DNA of 64,000 bases from Litsea cubeba (GCA_012931725.1 CM022949.1:46046980-46110979), one strand, 5' to 3'; shown: positions 1-11,452, numbered from the stretch's first letter. Notes: a model not told the origin generated them from the letters alone. Made by a program: numbers and translations.

Positions 1-1905
1 GACGCCCCTCCTCAGGGACGGTCTGGGGTAGGGCCTGGCGCAACCGCAGCTGAAGAGCGTCCGGACACGCGCATCTTCGTCTCAGTTCCATTCCCAGAGC
101 AATTTGAGGATTCGTCCCCGGGTGAGGAAGTCATGCCTCCCCGACGGGACGAACGGCGACAAGAGCGTCCCCGGAAGGACAAAACCGTTGCAGTCAGCAG
201 GTCGCACTGTCCATGGCACTTCGCGGACGATGGGGATATCGCGGCCCAAAACATCCTTATCCAGGAGCAGGAGAAGTTAATTCGCCGGCTCCAGCAGCAA
301 CTAAGAGCAGGAGGAGCTACCTCGTTAAGGCAACCTTCCGGGCGCCAAGGCAAGAAGAGAGCCGCCCAGAGCAAGGTGATCCCTTCCTCCCACGAGGATT
401 GGAGGACTTATTTGGACGAAAAGCGCAGTCGGGCCCACGACGAAGGCTCGAGTAATAGTCGAAGCCGTCGTGGCCGGGACAGCCGAGCTCATAGCCATCA
501 CAGTCAAGGCCACTCGAAGCGGAAGTCGGAGACGTTGTCACCATAGAAAGATGACAAACAGGAATGGCTCGATAGGCGTATCAAGTTGGTTGTCCAGTGC
601 AATCTAGAGATGGCCGGACTCGCCCAAGACCAGTAGGATATTTGCGGCCCCGCCGATCTGGGGGTCTCCCCCTTTACACGGGACATCAAGGAGACTCCCC
701 TGCTCAAGAAGTTCTCCGTTCCGCGATTCGTCCACTACGACGGAGTCTCGGATCCCGCCGCTCATCTCCAACATTTCTCTCAGAGGATGTTTATCTGGGG
801 GGACGAGGGCCACCTGAACTGTAAAATCTTCTCCTCCAGTTTGGGTGACCTCCCCCTGAAGTGGTTCTGCGCCCTCCCAGAGAAATCTATCTCGAGTTGG
901 AGACAGCTCCAGCTCTCCTTCTTGAAGAAATTTTAAGCCTACAGCGTCGTTCCCAAGACCGATGCTAATATAATGGCCCTGAAGATGAAGCAGGACGAGA
1001 ACATTACCCAGTTCGCCAAGCGATTCTGGGCGACTTACAGCCAAATCGAAGTCTCCAAGAACAAAGTGGCAGTTTTCGCCTTTCAAAATGCTCTGTTCCC
1101 AAGAAACGAGCTAAGGAAAGATCTGGCCGGAGACCCTGTGACCTCCGTGCCAGCCTTGATGTCCAGGGTGAAGCCCTATATTGCCTGGGAGGAAGATGAT
1201 ATTCGGGCCAGGGAAAGCCATGGCACAGGGCACAAGGACAAGGGCGACCAGCCCCATAAGAAGGACAAGAAACCCTTCCGAAGAGAATAGCCGAACCAAG
1301 CTTGGGTTTCGACGTCGGCAAAAGCCCCAGCGTCCAAATCTGGGGGCAGCAGGAAACCCATGCCTCCCTCCAATTCCTGTCAAGCTGTGAATACCATCTT
1401 CAACGAGCCGATCCACCAGATCATGAATAAGATCAAGCACATGCCATTCTTCAGCTGGCCCCAGCCCATGCAGGGCGACCCCTCCTCCCGTGACCAGAGC
1501 AGGTTTTGCGCCTACCACAAGCAGAACGGGCATAAGACCGAGGAGTGTAGGATCCTGAAGTCACACCTGGAGAAGCTCGCCAAGGAAGGCCACTGGAAGG
1601 ATTACATCAAGACAGGAGATGCTAGCAGCGGCCGAACTCATCAAAGCGCTGACAAGGACCCAGACAGCGACGAATCAGAAAAGATCATCAATGTCATCTA
1701 TCTGGTACCCTCAGTGCCTTCTCCCTCCCCTAGGCGCAGCGCCCAGGCTTGTCCCGAGGCCAGGCAGACCTATCATGGGAAAGAGGTGATGAGGGCCGAG
1801 CTCGAACCAGCGTCCAAGAGAGCACGGCGCGAGCGCCCAGCTATCTCATTTTCGGATAAGGACCTCGAAGGAGTGCAGCTTGCCCATAACAATCCTCTGT
1901 CCTAA
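1..1905 (+). pseudogene. gag: Tat gag polyprotein, interrupted
   Basis: Gag would coat the element RNA and form the virus-like particle. The frame is open from base 1, so the start lies outside the window. An arginine- and glutamine-rich N-terminal part runs to a stop at 544-546. The retrotransposon gag core follows at about 640-1200 (residues such as KKFSVPRFVHYDG and DLPLKWFCALP). It is split by stops near 635 and 937. A zinc-knuckle-like motif, CAYHKQNGHKTEEC, sits near 1509-1550 and is typical of Tat gag. At least three frame breaks make this a pseudogene. Confidence 0.8.
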
Positions 1906-1907
1906 CA

Positions 1908-2465
1908 TTGAAGCTACGGGACTTTACGGTGAAAAGAATCATCATCGACTCCGGCAGCTCATCCGAAATCTTCTACTACGAATGCTTCAAGAAGATGGGA
2001 CTCTCGGAGGCTGACTTAAAAGAAGCTCATACGCCTCTGATAAGGTTTAGCGCCAAACCGGTCTACCCAAAAGGAAGAATCACTCTGGAGACCAGGGTGG
2101 GCGGAGCCTCTGTGATGACCGACTTCCTAGTAGTGGACGCCCCTTCCCCCTACAATGCTATCATGGGAAGGACGTGGCTCTACAGTATGGAAGCAGTTCC
2201 CTCCACTTTCCACTAGAAGCTGAAGTTCTTGCTTGAGGACGAGGAGGGCAGGATGGAAGTGATTACTGTGGACAGGGATCAGCAGCTGGCCAAGCAATGC
2301 ATGATGGTCGTAGTCCCTGGAGAGAAGGAACCGGGGGCAAGTGCATATGGCAGAGCTCGAAAGGGAGCTGGACGAAATCGGCCGAGATCCTGAGAATAAG
2401 AGCATCGAAGATCTATCCGAAGTCAGGATCGATCCACTCGACCCAGACAGATTCTTCCTGTTCGG
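1908..2465 (+). pseudogene. Tat aspartic protease, interrupted
   Basis: The protease would cut the Gag-Pol polyprotein. The active-site region reads IIIDSGSSSEIFYYECF near 1938-1990, with Asp-Ser-Gly as the catalytic triplet, and a second conserved hydrophobic motif, AIMGRTWLY, lies near 2155-2182. The frame stops at 2214-2216. The linker towards reverse transcriptase continues in the next frames with further breaks. Only a short spacer separates it from gag, as expected of a single polyprotein. Confidence 0.75.
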
Positions 2466-2534
2466 CAACCAGCTTCCCGACCATGATAGAACCGAGCTCT
2501 AGAGATTCTTGATGCAGAACAAAGATGTCTTCGC

Positions 2535-4013
2535 ATGGACTCCGAGGTTATGTGCCACAAGCTGAACGTAGATCCCAACCACAAGCCAGTGGTGCAGAAG
2601 TCTCGTAGAATAGGGTTGCAGCAGACAGAAGCCGTGATCGAGGAGGTAGACAGGTTGCTGGAGGCAGACGCGATCAGGGAAGTCCAATACCCAGTCTGGC
2701 TAGCTAATACGTTGGTGGTAAAGAAGAAAACTGGCAAGTGGAGGGTGTGCGTCGATTTCACCGACCTTAACAAAGCTTGCCCGAAGGACAGCTTCCCACT
2801 TCCGAAAATTGATCAAATGATCGACGCCACTGCAGGCCATGATAGGATGAGCTTCCTCGATGCTTATCGAGGCTACCACCAGATCCCGATGTTTGAGCCG
2901 GATGAAGAGAAGACTGCATTCATTACCCCCTGCGGAACTTATTGTTATAAGGTGATGCCCTTTGGATTGAAGAACGTGGGGCCAACCTGCCAGCGTCTCG
3001 TCACGAAAATGTTCCAGGATCAGCTCGGCAAAACTGTCGAAGTCTACATCGACGACATGGTTGTCAAATCCAAGCAGTCCCACGACCACCTGGCGGACCT
3101 GGCTCAAGTCTTCGGCATCCTCCGAAAGTTCAAGCTCAAGTTGAACACCTCCAAATGCGGTTTCGGCGTCGGTTTCGGCAAATTCCTCGGAAGTCTAGTG
3201 ACACGGAGGGGGATAAAAGCCAACCCAGATCAGATCACGGCGATCCTGGGAATCCAAAGCCCGACTACTACCAAGGAGGTCCAAAAGCTAACTGGCATGG
3301 CCGCAGCACTCAACCGATTCATCAGTAGATCATCAGATAAGTGCCGGCCTTTCTTTCAGCTTCTAAGGAAAAACTTAAAATTTCAATGGACCCCCGAGTG
3401 CGACCAAGCATTGCAAGCACTCAAAACTTATCTTTCTTCACCACCTTTCCTCTCTACCCCAACTCAAGGGGAGACATTGTATTTGTACCTAGTGGTCTCG
3501 GATCACAGAATGAGCTTCGTCCTCGTCAGAGAGGACGATGAAATGCAAAAACCAATCTATTATACGAGCAAGATCCTCCTTGATGCCGAGACCAGATACC
3601 TTTTGCTTGAGAAGCTCGCGCTGGCACTCGTCAGTGCCTCCCGCAAGCTCTCTCACTATTTTCAATCCCACACCATTGTGGTTATTACGGAGCATCCACT
3701 CCGGTCCATCTTAAAAAAAGCTGACTTTTCAGGGAGAATCTCAAAGTGGGCGGTCGAATTGAGGCAGTATGACATTCAGTACCATCCCAGAACTGCGATC
3801 AAAGCCCAGATTCTGGCAGATTTCATTGTTGAGTTCGTCTCTCCGAGCTGGGCTTCGACCCAGCCCGGCACCAAACTGGGGGGCATAGGGCATGAGAATG
3901 GAGTCACCGAGGTCGACCAGCTTTCTCAGAGCCAAGTCCTTAACTCGGCATGGAGAGTCTTCGTCGACGGCTCGTCTACCTCCAAGAGAGCTAGCGCTGG
4001 CATAGTCCTCTAA
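2535..4013 (+). pseudogene. pol: Tat reverse transcriptase and first RNase H
   Basis: This 492-codon open frame copies element RNA to DNA and removes the RNA strand. The RT palm reads VKKKTGKWRVCVDFTDLNKA near residue 56, MPFGLKN near 140, and the catalytic YIDDMVVKSK near residue 168. The RT-linked RNase H follows at about residues 280-420, with EHPLRS and ILADFIVEF; its first acidic position reads LVVSDHRMS. The end of the frame enters the second RNase H (RVFVDGSS). The sequence upstream of 2535 (DVFAWTP) belongs to RT in another frame, so the apparent Met start is not a real initiation site. Confidence 0.85.
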
Positions 4014-4440
4014 TCGCTAGAAGAACTGGCCATAGAACAAGCCTTGACCTTGGACTTCAAAGCAACGAACAACGAAGCTGAGTACGAAGCTCTGATTGCA
4101 GGACTGAACAGCGCCCGAATCCTCGGAGCCCGGCAATTGGTGGTCTTCAGCGATTCACAACTGATAACTAGCCAACTAACTGGAAACTAGCAAGCCTGGG
4201 ACGACAGGATGGCGGCCTACTTAGCCCTCGTAAAGAAACTGCTCGCTCATTTCCAGACAGCCGAGGTCAGACAGATCTCTAGAGATACTAACACGCACGC
4301 TGATGTGCTCACAAACTTGGCCTCCGCTGTCGAAGCAGGAAAGAAAAGAACCGTTGAGGTTGGGTCGATACCGAGATCAAGCTTAGAGCTCCATCCACCA
4401 CGGCAGGTTCTGTGCCTTGATCTCGGCCCAAGCTGGATGG
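3949..4440 (+). pseudogene. Second, archaeal-type RNase H of Tat element
   Basis: A second RNase H directly after the RT-linked one is a known mark of the Tat lineage. Here it begins WRVFVDGSSTSKRASAGIVL. It then continues across a stop at 4011-4013 with NNEAEYEALIAGL, VFSDSQLI and NTHADVLT. The four expected acidic positions (Asp in FVDGS, Glu in EAEYEAL, Asp in FSDSQ, Asp in HADVLT) are all visible. A second stop lies near 4188 (LTGN then TAG). The domain is therefore recognisable but not translatable in one piece. Confidence 0.75.
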
Positions 4441-4529
4441 ACCCGATCATTTCTTACCTCAAGGACGATCAGCTCCCCGAAGACAAGAACAAAGCTCACC
4501 GGATCAGACTCAAGGCAGCCCGATTCTGG

Positions 4530-5671
4530 CTATTCCTTGAAGGCAAGCTCTATAGAAAGTCCTTCACGGGTCCCTACCTCCAATGCGTCCATCCAAGCAA
4601 GGTTGACGACTTTTTGTATGAGATCCAAGAAGGAATCTGTGGAAGTCACATCGGAGGACGTCACTGGCCTACCGAGCTCTAAGCCAAGGTTAATGGTGGC
4701 AGTATATGGAGAAGGACACGCAGGTTTACGCCAGGAAGTGCGAAAAATGCCAGAAGTTCTCCCATTCCATTCATCAGCTAGCACAGGACCTGAGCCCCCT
4801 CTCTAGTCCATGGCCCTTCGCCCAATGGGGGCTGGACATTGTGGGACCTCTCCACCGGGCTCCGGAAAACAAAAGATGGCTGATAGTTGGCACAGATTAT
4901 TTCACAAAGTGGGTAGAAGCTGAACCGCTGTCCTCCATCACTAAGAGGGACTCCAAGAATTTCGTGTGGAAGAACATCATAACAAGGTTCGGCATCCCCA
5001 GGACACTGATCTCGGACAACGTGACTCATTTCAACTCCAACTTCTTCAGAGACTTCTACCAAAGGAATGGCATCAGGAACCACTACTCCACCCCGACGTA
5101 CCCGCAGAGCAATGGTCAGGCCGAAATTTCTAACAAAGTACTGCTTGACGGCCTGAAAAAGCGACTGAACCGGGCGAAAGGAAGATGGGTAGAGGAGTTC
5201 CCCAGCGTATTATGGGCGTACAGGACAACCCCGAGGCGTTCCACTTCGACGACACCTTTCTCTCTGGCTTCTGGGATGGAAGCGGTCATTCTCTTGGAAA
5301 TTGGCCTCCCTACCCTCAGAACAGAGCTTGTCGACCAAGGCCGAAACGAGATGGACCTGATAATGGAGCTGGACCTGGCCGACGAGCGCCGAGAAGCAGC
5401 GGCCATACGACTGGCCGACTACCAGCAACGGCTAGCCAGAGGGTACAATGAAAGAGTCAAGGAGAGGAGTTTCTCAGTAGGAGAACTGGTCCGGAAGAAG
5501 ACCCTCCCGGCTGACAGAGAGCCAAACGAAGGCAAATTAGCCCCAAACCGGCATGGCCCATTCAGGGTGGTTTCGGTAGCAGGGCGATCTTCTTACAAAC
5601 TCGAAGACTTGGAAGGCAGGCAGTTGCCGAGACCATGGAATGCATCCCATTTAAAGAAGTTCTTATTCTAA
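4530..5671 (+). pseudogene. int: Tat integrase
   Basis: Integrase would insert the new DNA copy into the chromosome. The His pair of the N-terminal HHCC zinc finger (SHIGGRH) lies in the frame ending at 4682. The Cys pair (KCEKCQKF) lies in the frame that opens near 4706, so a break splits the finger. The catalytic D-D-E residues sit in GLDIVGPL, LISDNVTHF and NGQAEISNK. The C-terminal part ends near 5671 with RPWNASHLKKFLF, a usual Tat ending, and shows no chromodomain. Confidence 0.85.
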
Positions 5672-5755
5672 GATGTAATGAGAATCTCATGATCAATAAA
5701 AGCAGCCTTCGCCCTGTCATCAATCTGTGCCACCTTATCGAACTTCGGCAGCATC

Positions 5756-6399
5756 GGGTTCATACACCCTGGGACTGACCTCGGATTCATACATCCAGTC
5801 TTCCCTAAACTTTGGGTTTACGCACCCAAGGACTGACTTAGGGTTCATACACCCAGTCGCTCCTAAAACTCTGGGTTCATACACCCCAAGACTGTCCTCG
5901 GATTCATACATCCAGTCTTCCCTAAACTTTGGGTTCACGCACCCAAGGACTGACTTAGGGTTCATACACCCCGTCGCTCCTAAAACTCTAGGTTCATACA
6001 CCCTGGGACTGACCTCAGATTCATACATCCAGTCTTCCCTAAACTTTGGGTTCACGCACCCAAGGACTGACTTAGGGTTTATACACCCAGTCACTCCTAA
6101 AACTCTAGGTTCATACACCCTGGGACTGACCTCGGATTCATACATCCAGTCTTTCCTAAACTTTGGGTTCATTCACCCAAGGACAGACTTAGGGTTCATA
6201 CACCCAGTCGCTCCTAAAACTCTGGGTTCATACACCCTGGGACTGACCTCGGATTTTTACATCCAGTCTTCCCTAAAGTTTGGGTTCACACACCCAGGGA
6301 TTGACTTAGGGTTCACGCACCCAATTGCTCCCAGAACTTTGGGTTCACACACCCAGGGACTGACTTAGGGTTCACGCACCCAGTCGCTCCCAGAACTTT
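5756..6399 (+). repeat. 117-bp hierarchical tandem array, about 5.5 copies
   Basis: Full copies start at 5756, 5873, 5990, 6107 and 6224, each exactly 117 bp apart, and a half unit of 59 bp starts at 6341. Within each unit are four diverged subrepeats of about 27, 31, 27 and 32 bp. Each begins with a variant of GGGTTCATACACCC. The array decays to about 6470. It lies in the 3' untranslated part of the Tat element between integrase and the antisense gene, where tandem arrays are known in this lineage. Long open frames on both strands here are by-products of the 39-codon periodicity. Confidence 0.95.
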
Positions 6400-6794
6400 G
6401 GGTTCATACACCCCCCGAGATCGATCCCGGGCCCAGGCTCGCATAGCCGAGGTCCTCGAAATTCTGGGTTCACCTCGGCCAAATTCTGGATCCACCTCGA
6501 CCAAGAGAAAATAGCGCAAGTACAGAGAAAAGTAGCAAAGAAATGCAGAAAAAAGGAGTAAAGTGCAGAAAGAAACAGTAACATGCAGAGATACAGGAGA
6601 CACAGTCCATTTGGATTAAAAACTTCATTTTTATTAAATGTAATTTCCTCATTACATGAGTTGCAGGAAAGCAAAATACAATAAGGAGGCTCGCAGCCCT
6701 CTGAAAACAAAAAAAGAAAGGAAGCTTGGAGACTCTGATCCTCACTGGTCCACAGCCCGGAGGCTTCTCGATCCGGTCCTGAGTGTCAGCAGCT

Positions 6795-7164
6795 CTACAA
6801 TACCCTATGGTTAGTTAGACCAAGGTTTGCAAACAAGCTCAAGATCCTGGTCCACTGCAGATGCTTGGACCGCCACAGAACCAAGTTTGCAACCAACTCC
6901 CAGTCACATCGACAGGAGTTGATCTCCTCGCAGCCGCATAAGCGGGAGTTGGTCGTGGACTCGCGTTCAAAGAGCGCGTGGTTCATGGCGTCCAGATTCA
7001 GAGAGCGCGCAGACCACGACCGCCAGGGACAGTGCCTCCCGGAAGGAGTTGTATTCATTTGCAGAAGGTTCGCTCAGGGCGAAGACATCTAAGCAACTTC
7101 TAAAGGGCGAAACTGCCAGAATATCTGGCAGGGGCAGACGGGTCCTCATGACTGTAAAAGACAA
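6795..7164 (-). CDS. Possible second small antisense ORF of Tat element
   Basis: Two overlapping minus-strand frames lie here. One encodes 65 residues (7164-6967, with NSFREALSLAVVVCALSES). The other encodes 87 residues (7058-6795, with CGCEEINSCRCDWELVANLV). I do not recognise a family. The reason to list it is context: a perfect TATA box faces it at 7230-7221, about 55-60 bases upstream of the first Met, and it lies between the tandem array and the main antisense gene. It may be a small separate transcript unit or a decayed exon. Nothing in the sequence proves translation. Confidence 0.3.
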
Positions 7165-7220
7165 GAGGGAGAGCTACTGGTTTGGTCCTTTTTCTCTCTT
7201 TTTTGGCAGGGTTACCACCC

Positions 7221-7230
7221 CTATTTATAG
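7221..7230 (-). promoter_or_regulatory. TATA box of putative small antisense unit
   Basis: The minus strand reads CTATAAATAG, flanked by CC and GGGG. A CT-rich stretch and the first Met of the small antisense frame follow within about 60 bases. It resembles the box in front of the main antisense gene (10394-10385). Confidence 0.45.
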
Positions 7231-7649
7231 GAGGAAGAAGGGCTCCGTACTTAAGGGCTCATTAATGGGGAGATGTCTCCCACGCCTCGTGTGGAGCGCA
7301 CGATTTCGTAAGAATTGACTGGCGGATACGATGGTGATAAGTGGAGCCATCTGCTCGTTTTCCGCACCAGTTGTACCGCTGAACTTATTGCTATTTATGA
7401 GCCTCAGAATGCGGGAGATCCGATAACCATGAAAACCGCTAGGTATCCTCTTTCCAACTCACGCAAACCTCATACCACAGCATATAGCTGGACTCATACA
7501 AAAAGAAGCCGAACTCAAAAAGAAGACAGAAAAAAGCTCAAATAAATCAACTTGGTCTTTCATTCAAAAGCAAAGGATTGCAAGTAAGTTCACTTTACAT
7601 CTCCAAAGGATAGAAAAATTACAAATTAAAAAGCAGGAAAAACAGAGTG

Positions 7650-10127
7650 CTAAAAAACTACGGGGACTTCGGTGACTTGGTCAGCACCCTCATTGTTTCC
7701 CCGGGGGACCGGCGGTCTCGGCAGCAACCGTGACCGTCCCTGGAGCATCACTTGAAGGAGGGGCAGATGGGGCATCACCCGCAGGCGGGGCGTCGCCCGC
7801 TGGAGGGCAGATGGGGCACTGCCTGATGGAGGAATAGATGGAGCGCCGTCTAAGAGAGGGTCAGCAGTAGGAGATTCGACCTGGGCACTCTCAGTCAGTG
7901 GAGCAGGACTCGGTTCGGGTTCCGGGCTAGAGTACTTCGGCAGGTTCTGATAGACCGGGTGATCTTTAGGAACCCCTGCCTCTTTTAGATCGGCCCGGCA
8001 GCCCTCCTCGAACAAAATGGAGGTTATCTCCTCCACCTGCCTCTCATATTCCTCCGTGGCCTGGTCCACTCCCTTCTGGAAGGCGGCTTGGGCTTCGGCC
8101 TGCATGAGGACTTGAGGTCAGAACTCTCCTTCTGCAGCCGCTCCACTTCGGCATGCTGAGCTGTCAGTTCGGCGTTTTTCCTTTGCAGCCTCTCCACTTC
8201 GGCACGATTAGCGAGCACTTCGGCACGCTGCCTCGACGATTTTGACGCCGACTCTGCCTTCAGTTTTGCCAGCTCAGTCTCCAGCTCGGCCAACCTTTTC
8301 GTCTTCACTCAGATCTCACCCCTCAGCTGGTGGGTCGTCGATGTGAGATCGGTAATGTTGACCAGTGTCACCTCCAGCTGTGCATTCAGCTTGGCGTTGC
8401 TCTTCTTCAAGTCCGCCAGCTCCTTCCTCAGCTTCTCCCTCTCGGACTCTAGTTGAGTGATCCTGGAGACATTTTTGTCGCTCATTTCTAACACCAGCTG
8501 GAGCCTTTGAACATTCTGCGAAAGAGAACGGATTAGACAACAGCAGTCGGAACCAAAACCATCAGATATGCGTCAGGTGTACTTACTAGGAGAGCGGCCT
8601 GAATCGTCGAGGCCAGCAGGTTCTCATTATCGGACTTTGCATGCCGCTCCATGTCGCGTGGGAGGGCGCAGGCTTTGGCGAGAGCCCCAATGACAAGAGG
8701 GTCTCCCAACACCCGGTCCTCCACGTTCAGGGGCCTCCCGGGCTGAATCTCCAGCCTCGGCCTCCAAGCTGTCGGCATGACGGTACGGGACCCGGATGCC
8801 GATCCAGATCCTTGCCCGGTTCCCTGCCCCGAAGGCCCGCTAATTTCGCGGGCCGTCTCGGCAGCAACCCTGCTCACTTGCGCGCCCTTTTTAGAAGGAG
8901 CTTTACCCCCAGGGACGCGCGTAGGCATCTTACCCTTTAGGGCCGGTTCAGCTCCCAAATCTTTCCCCCCGGCTCTAGGCTTCTTTCTGGGCGGAAATCC
9001 GTCCCTCGCCCGCTCGGGGGAGCGCCTCCGCTCTCCCTCGCTCGGGGTAATGACAGGGGCAGATGTAACAGCAACGCCCCTCGAGCCCGAAGCCGCGCGG
9101 GTGCTGGTAGATTCAGGCGCTGTGGAGGACGAGGACCCGCTCCTGAATTTGGCCGCCAGATCCTTGGTTCCCGGCACTCGCAAGTTGCCTTCCATCCTCT
9201 CTTCTTGGTCGGATGTGTAAGCCTCCACAGCCTCCCTTAAGCTTGAAGGCCCTGAGCTGGTAGACGCAGACGCTTCGGCACCGGGTGCAGCTCGGCTAGC
9301 GACCGGGTCAGTCATGGCCAAAGTGACAGAGGGCAAGCCGGACTGCAGCACGTCTTCCGGCGCTGCTCCAATCCTTTTGTAATGACCACGGTACCTCGGT
9401 GTGTAGCCCAGCAGCTTCCAGGCTGACCTGTTCTCGTGCCAGGCGTACTTTTCAATCTTTTTGTGGTCAGCGACGTTCTTCTTCCAACCGTCGCTCGCCG
9501 CTTGGCGCTGCCTCTCTCTCAGTTCTGCATAACAAAAAGGGGTGTCAGTTCGGGAATTCAAAGGATGGACAAAATAAGCAAAATGGAGGGGCGATATTTA
9601 CTTGGGACAGCCCCGAGATGGCGAGGGACCCTGAGCATCCTGTCCTCACGGGCGCCGAACTCCCAGTCCCCCGAGACGCAGATTAAGTCGTCCTCGGCGT
9701 TCTTACCCGAATCTTCCAAGGCCAAGTCAAAGCCCTTTCGGAGCTGCTTCACCCGGAGATAATAGTTGCCTCCACCAGCCTTATAGATGTCATACACATC
9801 CTCGATGTCGTGGACACCAAGGTTGATCCCCAAAATCTCGTTTAATCTCGCCGTGCCCATGACGACCTTGTAGCCGTTGGGCATCAACTGGCAGGGGGCA
9901 ATAGACCAGGCGCTAAGGCAAGCCCTAAGCAGGGGATGCAGGGGAAATCTAACCCCGCCCTCGATCACAGAGATCAAGGGAAACGGCATCCAGCTGCTGG
10001 ACCAGCAGCGCAGGGCATGGTCGCAGGGAGTCGCCGGTCTGAGGAGGACCCCCTTTGGGATATTATACGACCCTCTGAACCTAGCTATACCCTCAGGCGT
10101 CTCTAACTGAATCCTAGGGCTGGCCAT
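7650..10127 (-). pseudogene. Antisense gene of Tat element: plant 'gypsy-type transposon' domain plus coiled coil, three exons, broken
   Basis: Exon 1 (10127-9602) starts MASPRIQLETPEG and contains the domain known in plants as putative gypsy-type transposon (Transposase_28-like), with FPLHPLLRACLSAWSIAPCQ. An intron of 77 bases (9601-9525, GTAAAT to GCAG) leads to exon 2 (9524-8587), a Ser-, Pro- and Arg-rich linker with LRERQRQAASDGWKKN at its start. A second intron of 71 bases (8586-8516, GTAAGT to GCAG) leads to exon 3 (8515-7650), a Glu/Lys/Leu coiled coil of repeated AEVERLQ-type heptads. An in-frame TGA lies at 8311-8309 and a frameshift near 8105, after which the frame reads QAEAQAAFQKGVDQATEEY. 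Its role in the element is unknown; antisense genes of this kind are known from Tat relatives. Confidence 0.75.
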
Positions 10128-10384
10128 TTCTACAGCCTAGGAGAAAAAGGCGAAAAGGAAAACCCTAAGGGAAAAACCCTAAAGAGACAGGGGCACGAAG
10201 TCACTTACTGGAAAAGGAGGGTGAGTTAGGAACAGGAATCAGCCTGGGCACGCCTTGCGGTCGTCCTCGCCTGAGCCTATGGGAAGATCTTGAGAAGAAA
10301 GACGAAGACCAGAACAAGGATCAAAGGCGGAGGTAAAGAAAACCAGAAGAGAAGATGAAGAAAGTAGAACAGAGGAAGACGACC

Positions 10385-10394
10385 CTATTTATAA
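10385..10394 (-). promoter_or_regulatory. TATA box of the main antisense gene
   Basis: The minus strand reads TTATAAATAG about 260 bases upstream of the antisense start codon. A CT-rich leader follows. Position and strand fit a dedicated promoter for the antisense gene rather than the LTR promoter. Confidence 0.5.
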
Positions 10395-10643
10395 GGGAAG
10401 AAGGCCCTCCTTGGGCGCCATTTAAGAATTCGAAAAGATAGCATCTCGATCCACGCCTGTCTCATCAATTTGACGGCACAGTCAATAAGGAAGCAACATG
10501 TATAACTCCCGGTTCATTTCCCGGGGTGAGCAGGACGCGACATTGATTGCCTCGAAGAGTCGAAGCGGCACCGAGCAATGATCGAACATCTCTAGACGGA
10601 CTCTCTAGCTTCCGACCTCTAAAGGCTAGGGTCCCTAAGAAGT

Positions 10644-10660
10644 CACAAGCTAGGGGCAAT
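10644..10660 (+). other. Polypurine tract of Tat element
   Basis: The purine-rich stretch CACAAGCTAGGGGCAAT directly precedes the putative 3' LTR start TGTGTGGGGA. It fits the plus-strand primer of Tat elements, which usually reads AGCT followed by a G run. Confidence 0.5.
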
Positions 10661-11452
10661 TGTGTGGGGAGATTTTCAAGACATCAAGATTATGCTGATC
10701 TCGGCGATAAGATGTCAATTAGCACGCCCACGTGCCGTCCAGACACACCTCGGCCGCCAGGATAAAGGCCTCAGCCGAAACCAGAATGACTTCAGCTGTC
10801 CACGCCGAGCTCGGCTATCAAAGTTGACCTCGGCGGTGTGCCTGACCCCGGCTGAAGGAGCCGGGACGGAAGCCGAGATGAAGAAAAATCCTGGTCTCGC
10901 CCCCACACCCACCACGTCACCAGACTCGTGGAAGAATGTGGGCATGAGCCAGTGAGACAGCTAGGCCACCCCAGCCGTCCACAATCTTCGACAGATCGCT
11001 GACAGGGCGGCATCCAGCGGCTGTAGCCAAATCAGGGCAGAGCCCGATGATGGATCCGATGGGACCTCTACCGCTAAAGGCGTGCAACACGATCAGGCCC
11101 AACGTGACATGCATTTAATGCATTGTGGGCTGATCGGACTGGCAATAAATGCTTTATGGGCTGTGATGGACCAGCATTTATTACTTTGTGGGCTGATGGG
11201 AACATCCCTATCAAATCTAGGGCCCACTCCAAGATATCAGGTAGAGTCCTTTATAAATAGGATAACATTCCATAACAAAGGTACGCAATACACATTCATT
11301 AGAGCTGTCATTCTGCCTCTCTTCTTCCTCTCCTACCTTTGTTCAGTAGATACACTAACTTAGGCATGGAGAGCCTTGCGCCACTCAGGCCAGGGTCCTC
11401 TGACCGTTTGTTCTTCCCCTTTCAGGCTTTGAGGCAGCTGACCTTCATCACA
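10661..11452 (+). repeat. Tat 3' LTR (approximate)
   Basis: The left end, TGTGTGGGGA, follows a polypurine tract. The right end is placed at TTCATCACA, giving a TGTG/CACA pair. A TATA box (TTTATAAATAG, 11250-11260) with a CT-rich stretch downstream looks like the U3/R junction. The 5' LTR is outside the window, so the length of about 792 bp cannot be confirmed by comparison. Confidence 0.55.
11250..11260 (+). promoter_or_regulatory. TATA box in Tat 3' LTR
   Basis: TTTATAAATAG lies in the expected place for the LTR promoter, about 190-200 bases before the LTR end. Confidence 0.55.

Larger units (their letters stand above)
1..11452 (+). mobile_element. Ty3/Gypsy LTR retrotransposon, Tat lineage, 5' end outside window
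   Basis: The sense strand reads gag, aspartic protease, reverse transcriptase, RNase H, a second RNase H and integrase in the order typical of Ty3/Gypsy. Tat membership rests on three things seen here: the second, archaeal-type RNase H after the first; no chromodomain after integrase; and a long antisense gene between integrase and the 3' LTR. A 117-bp tandem array lies just after integrase. The 5' LTR and primer site are left of the window. Every sense domain except the main integrase frame carries stops or frameshifts, so the copy is dead. The right boundary is inferred from a TG/CA pair and is uncertain by some tens of bases. Confidence 0.9.

Noticed and set aside
604..1086. 160-codon minus-strand frame opposite gag
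   Set aside because: Shadow of the gag core; no independent motif.
5727..6368. Long open frames on both strands (213 and 145 codons) with repeated peptides
   Set aside because: They exist because the 117-bp unit is a multiple of three; no family resemblance and both strands are open.
5756..6399. Possible CRISPR-like repeat-spacer pattern
   Set aside because: The subrepeats and the parts between them both repeat; there are no unique spacers, and this is a plant retrotransposon.
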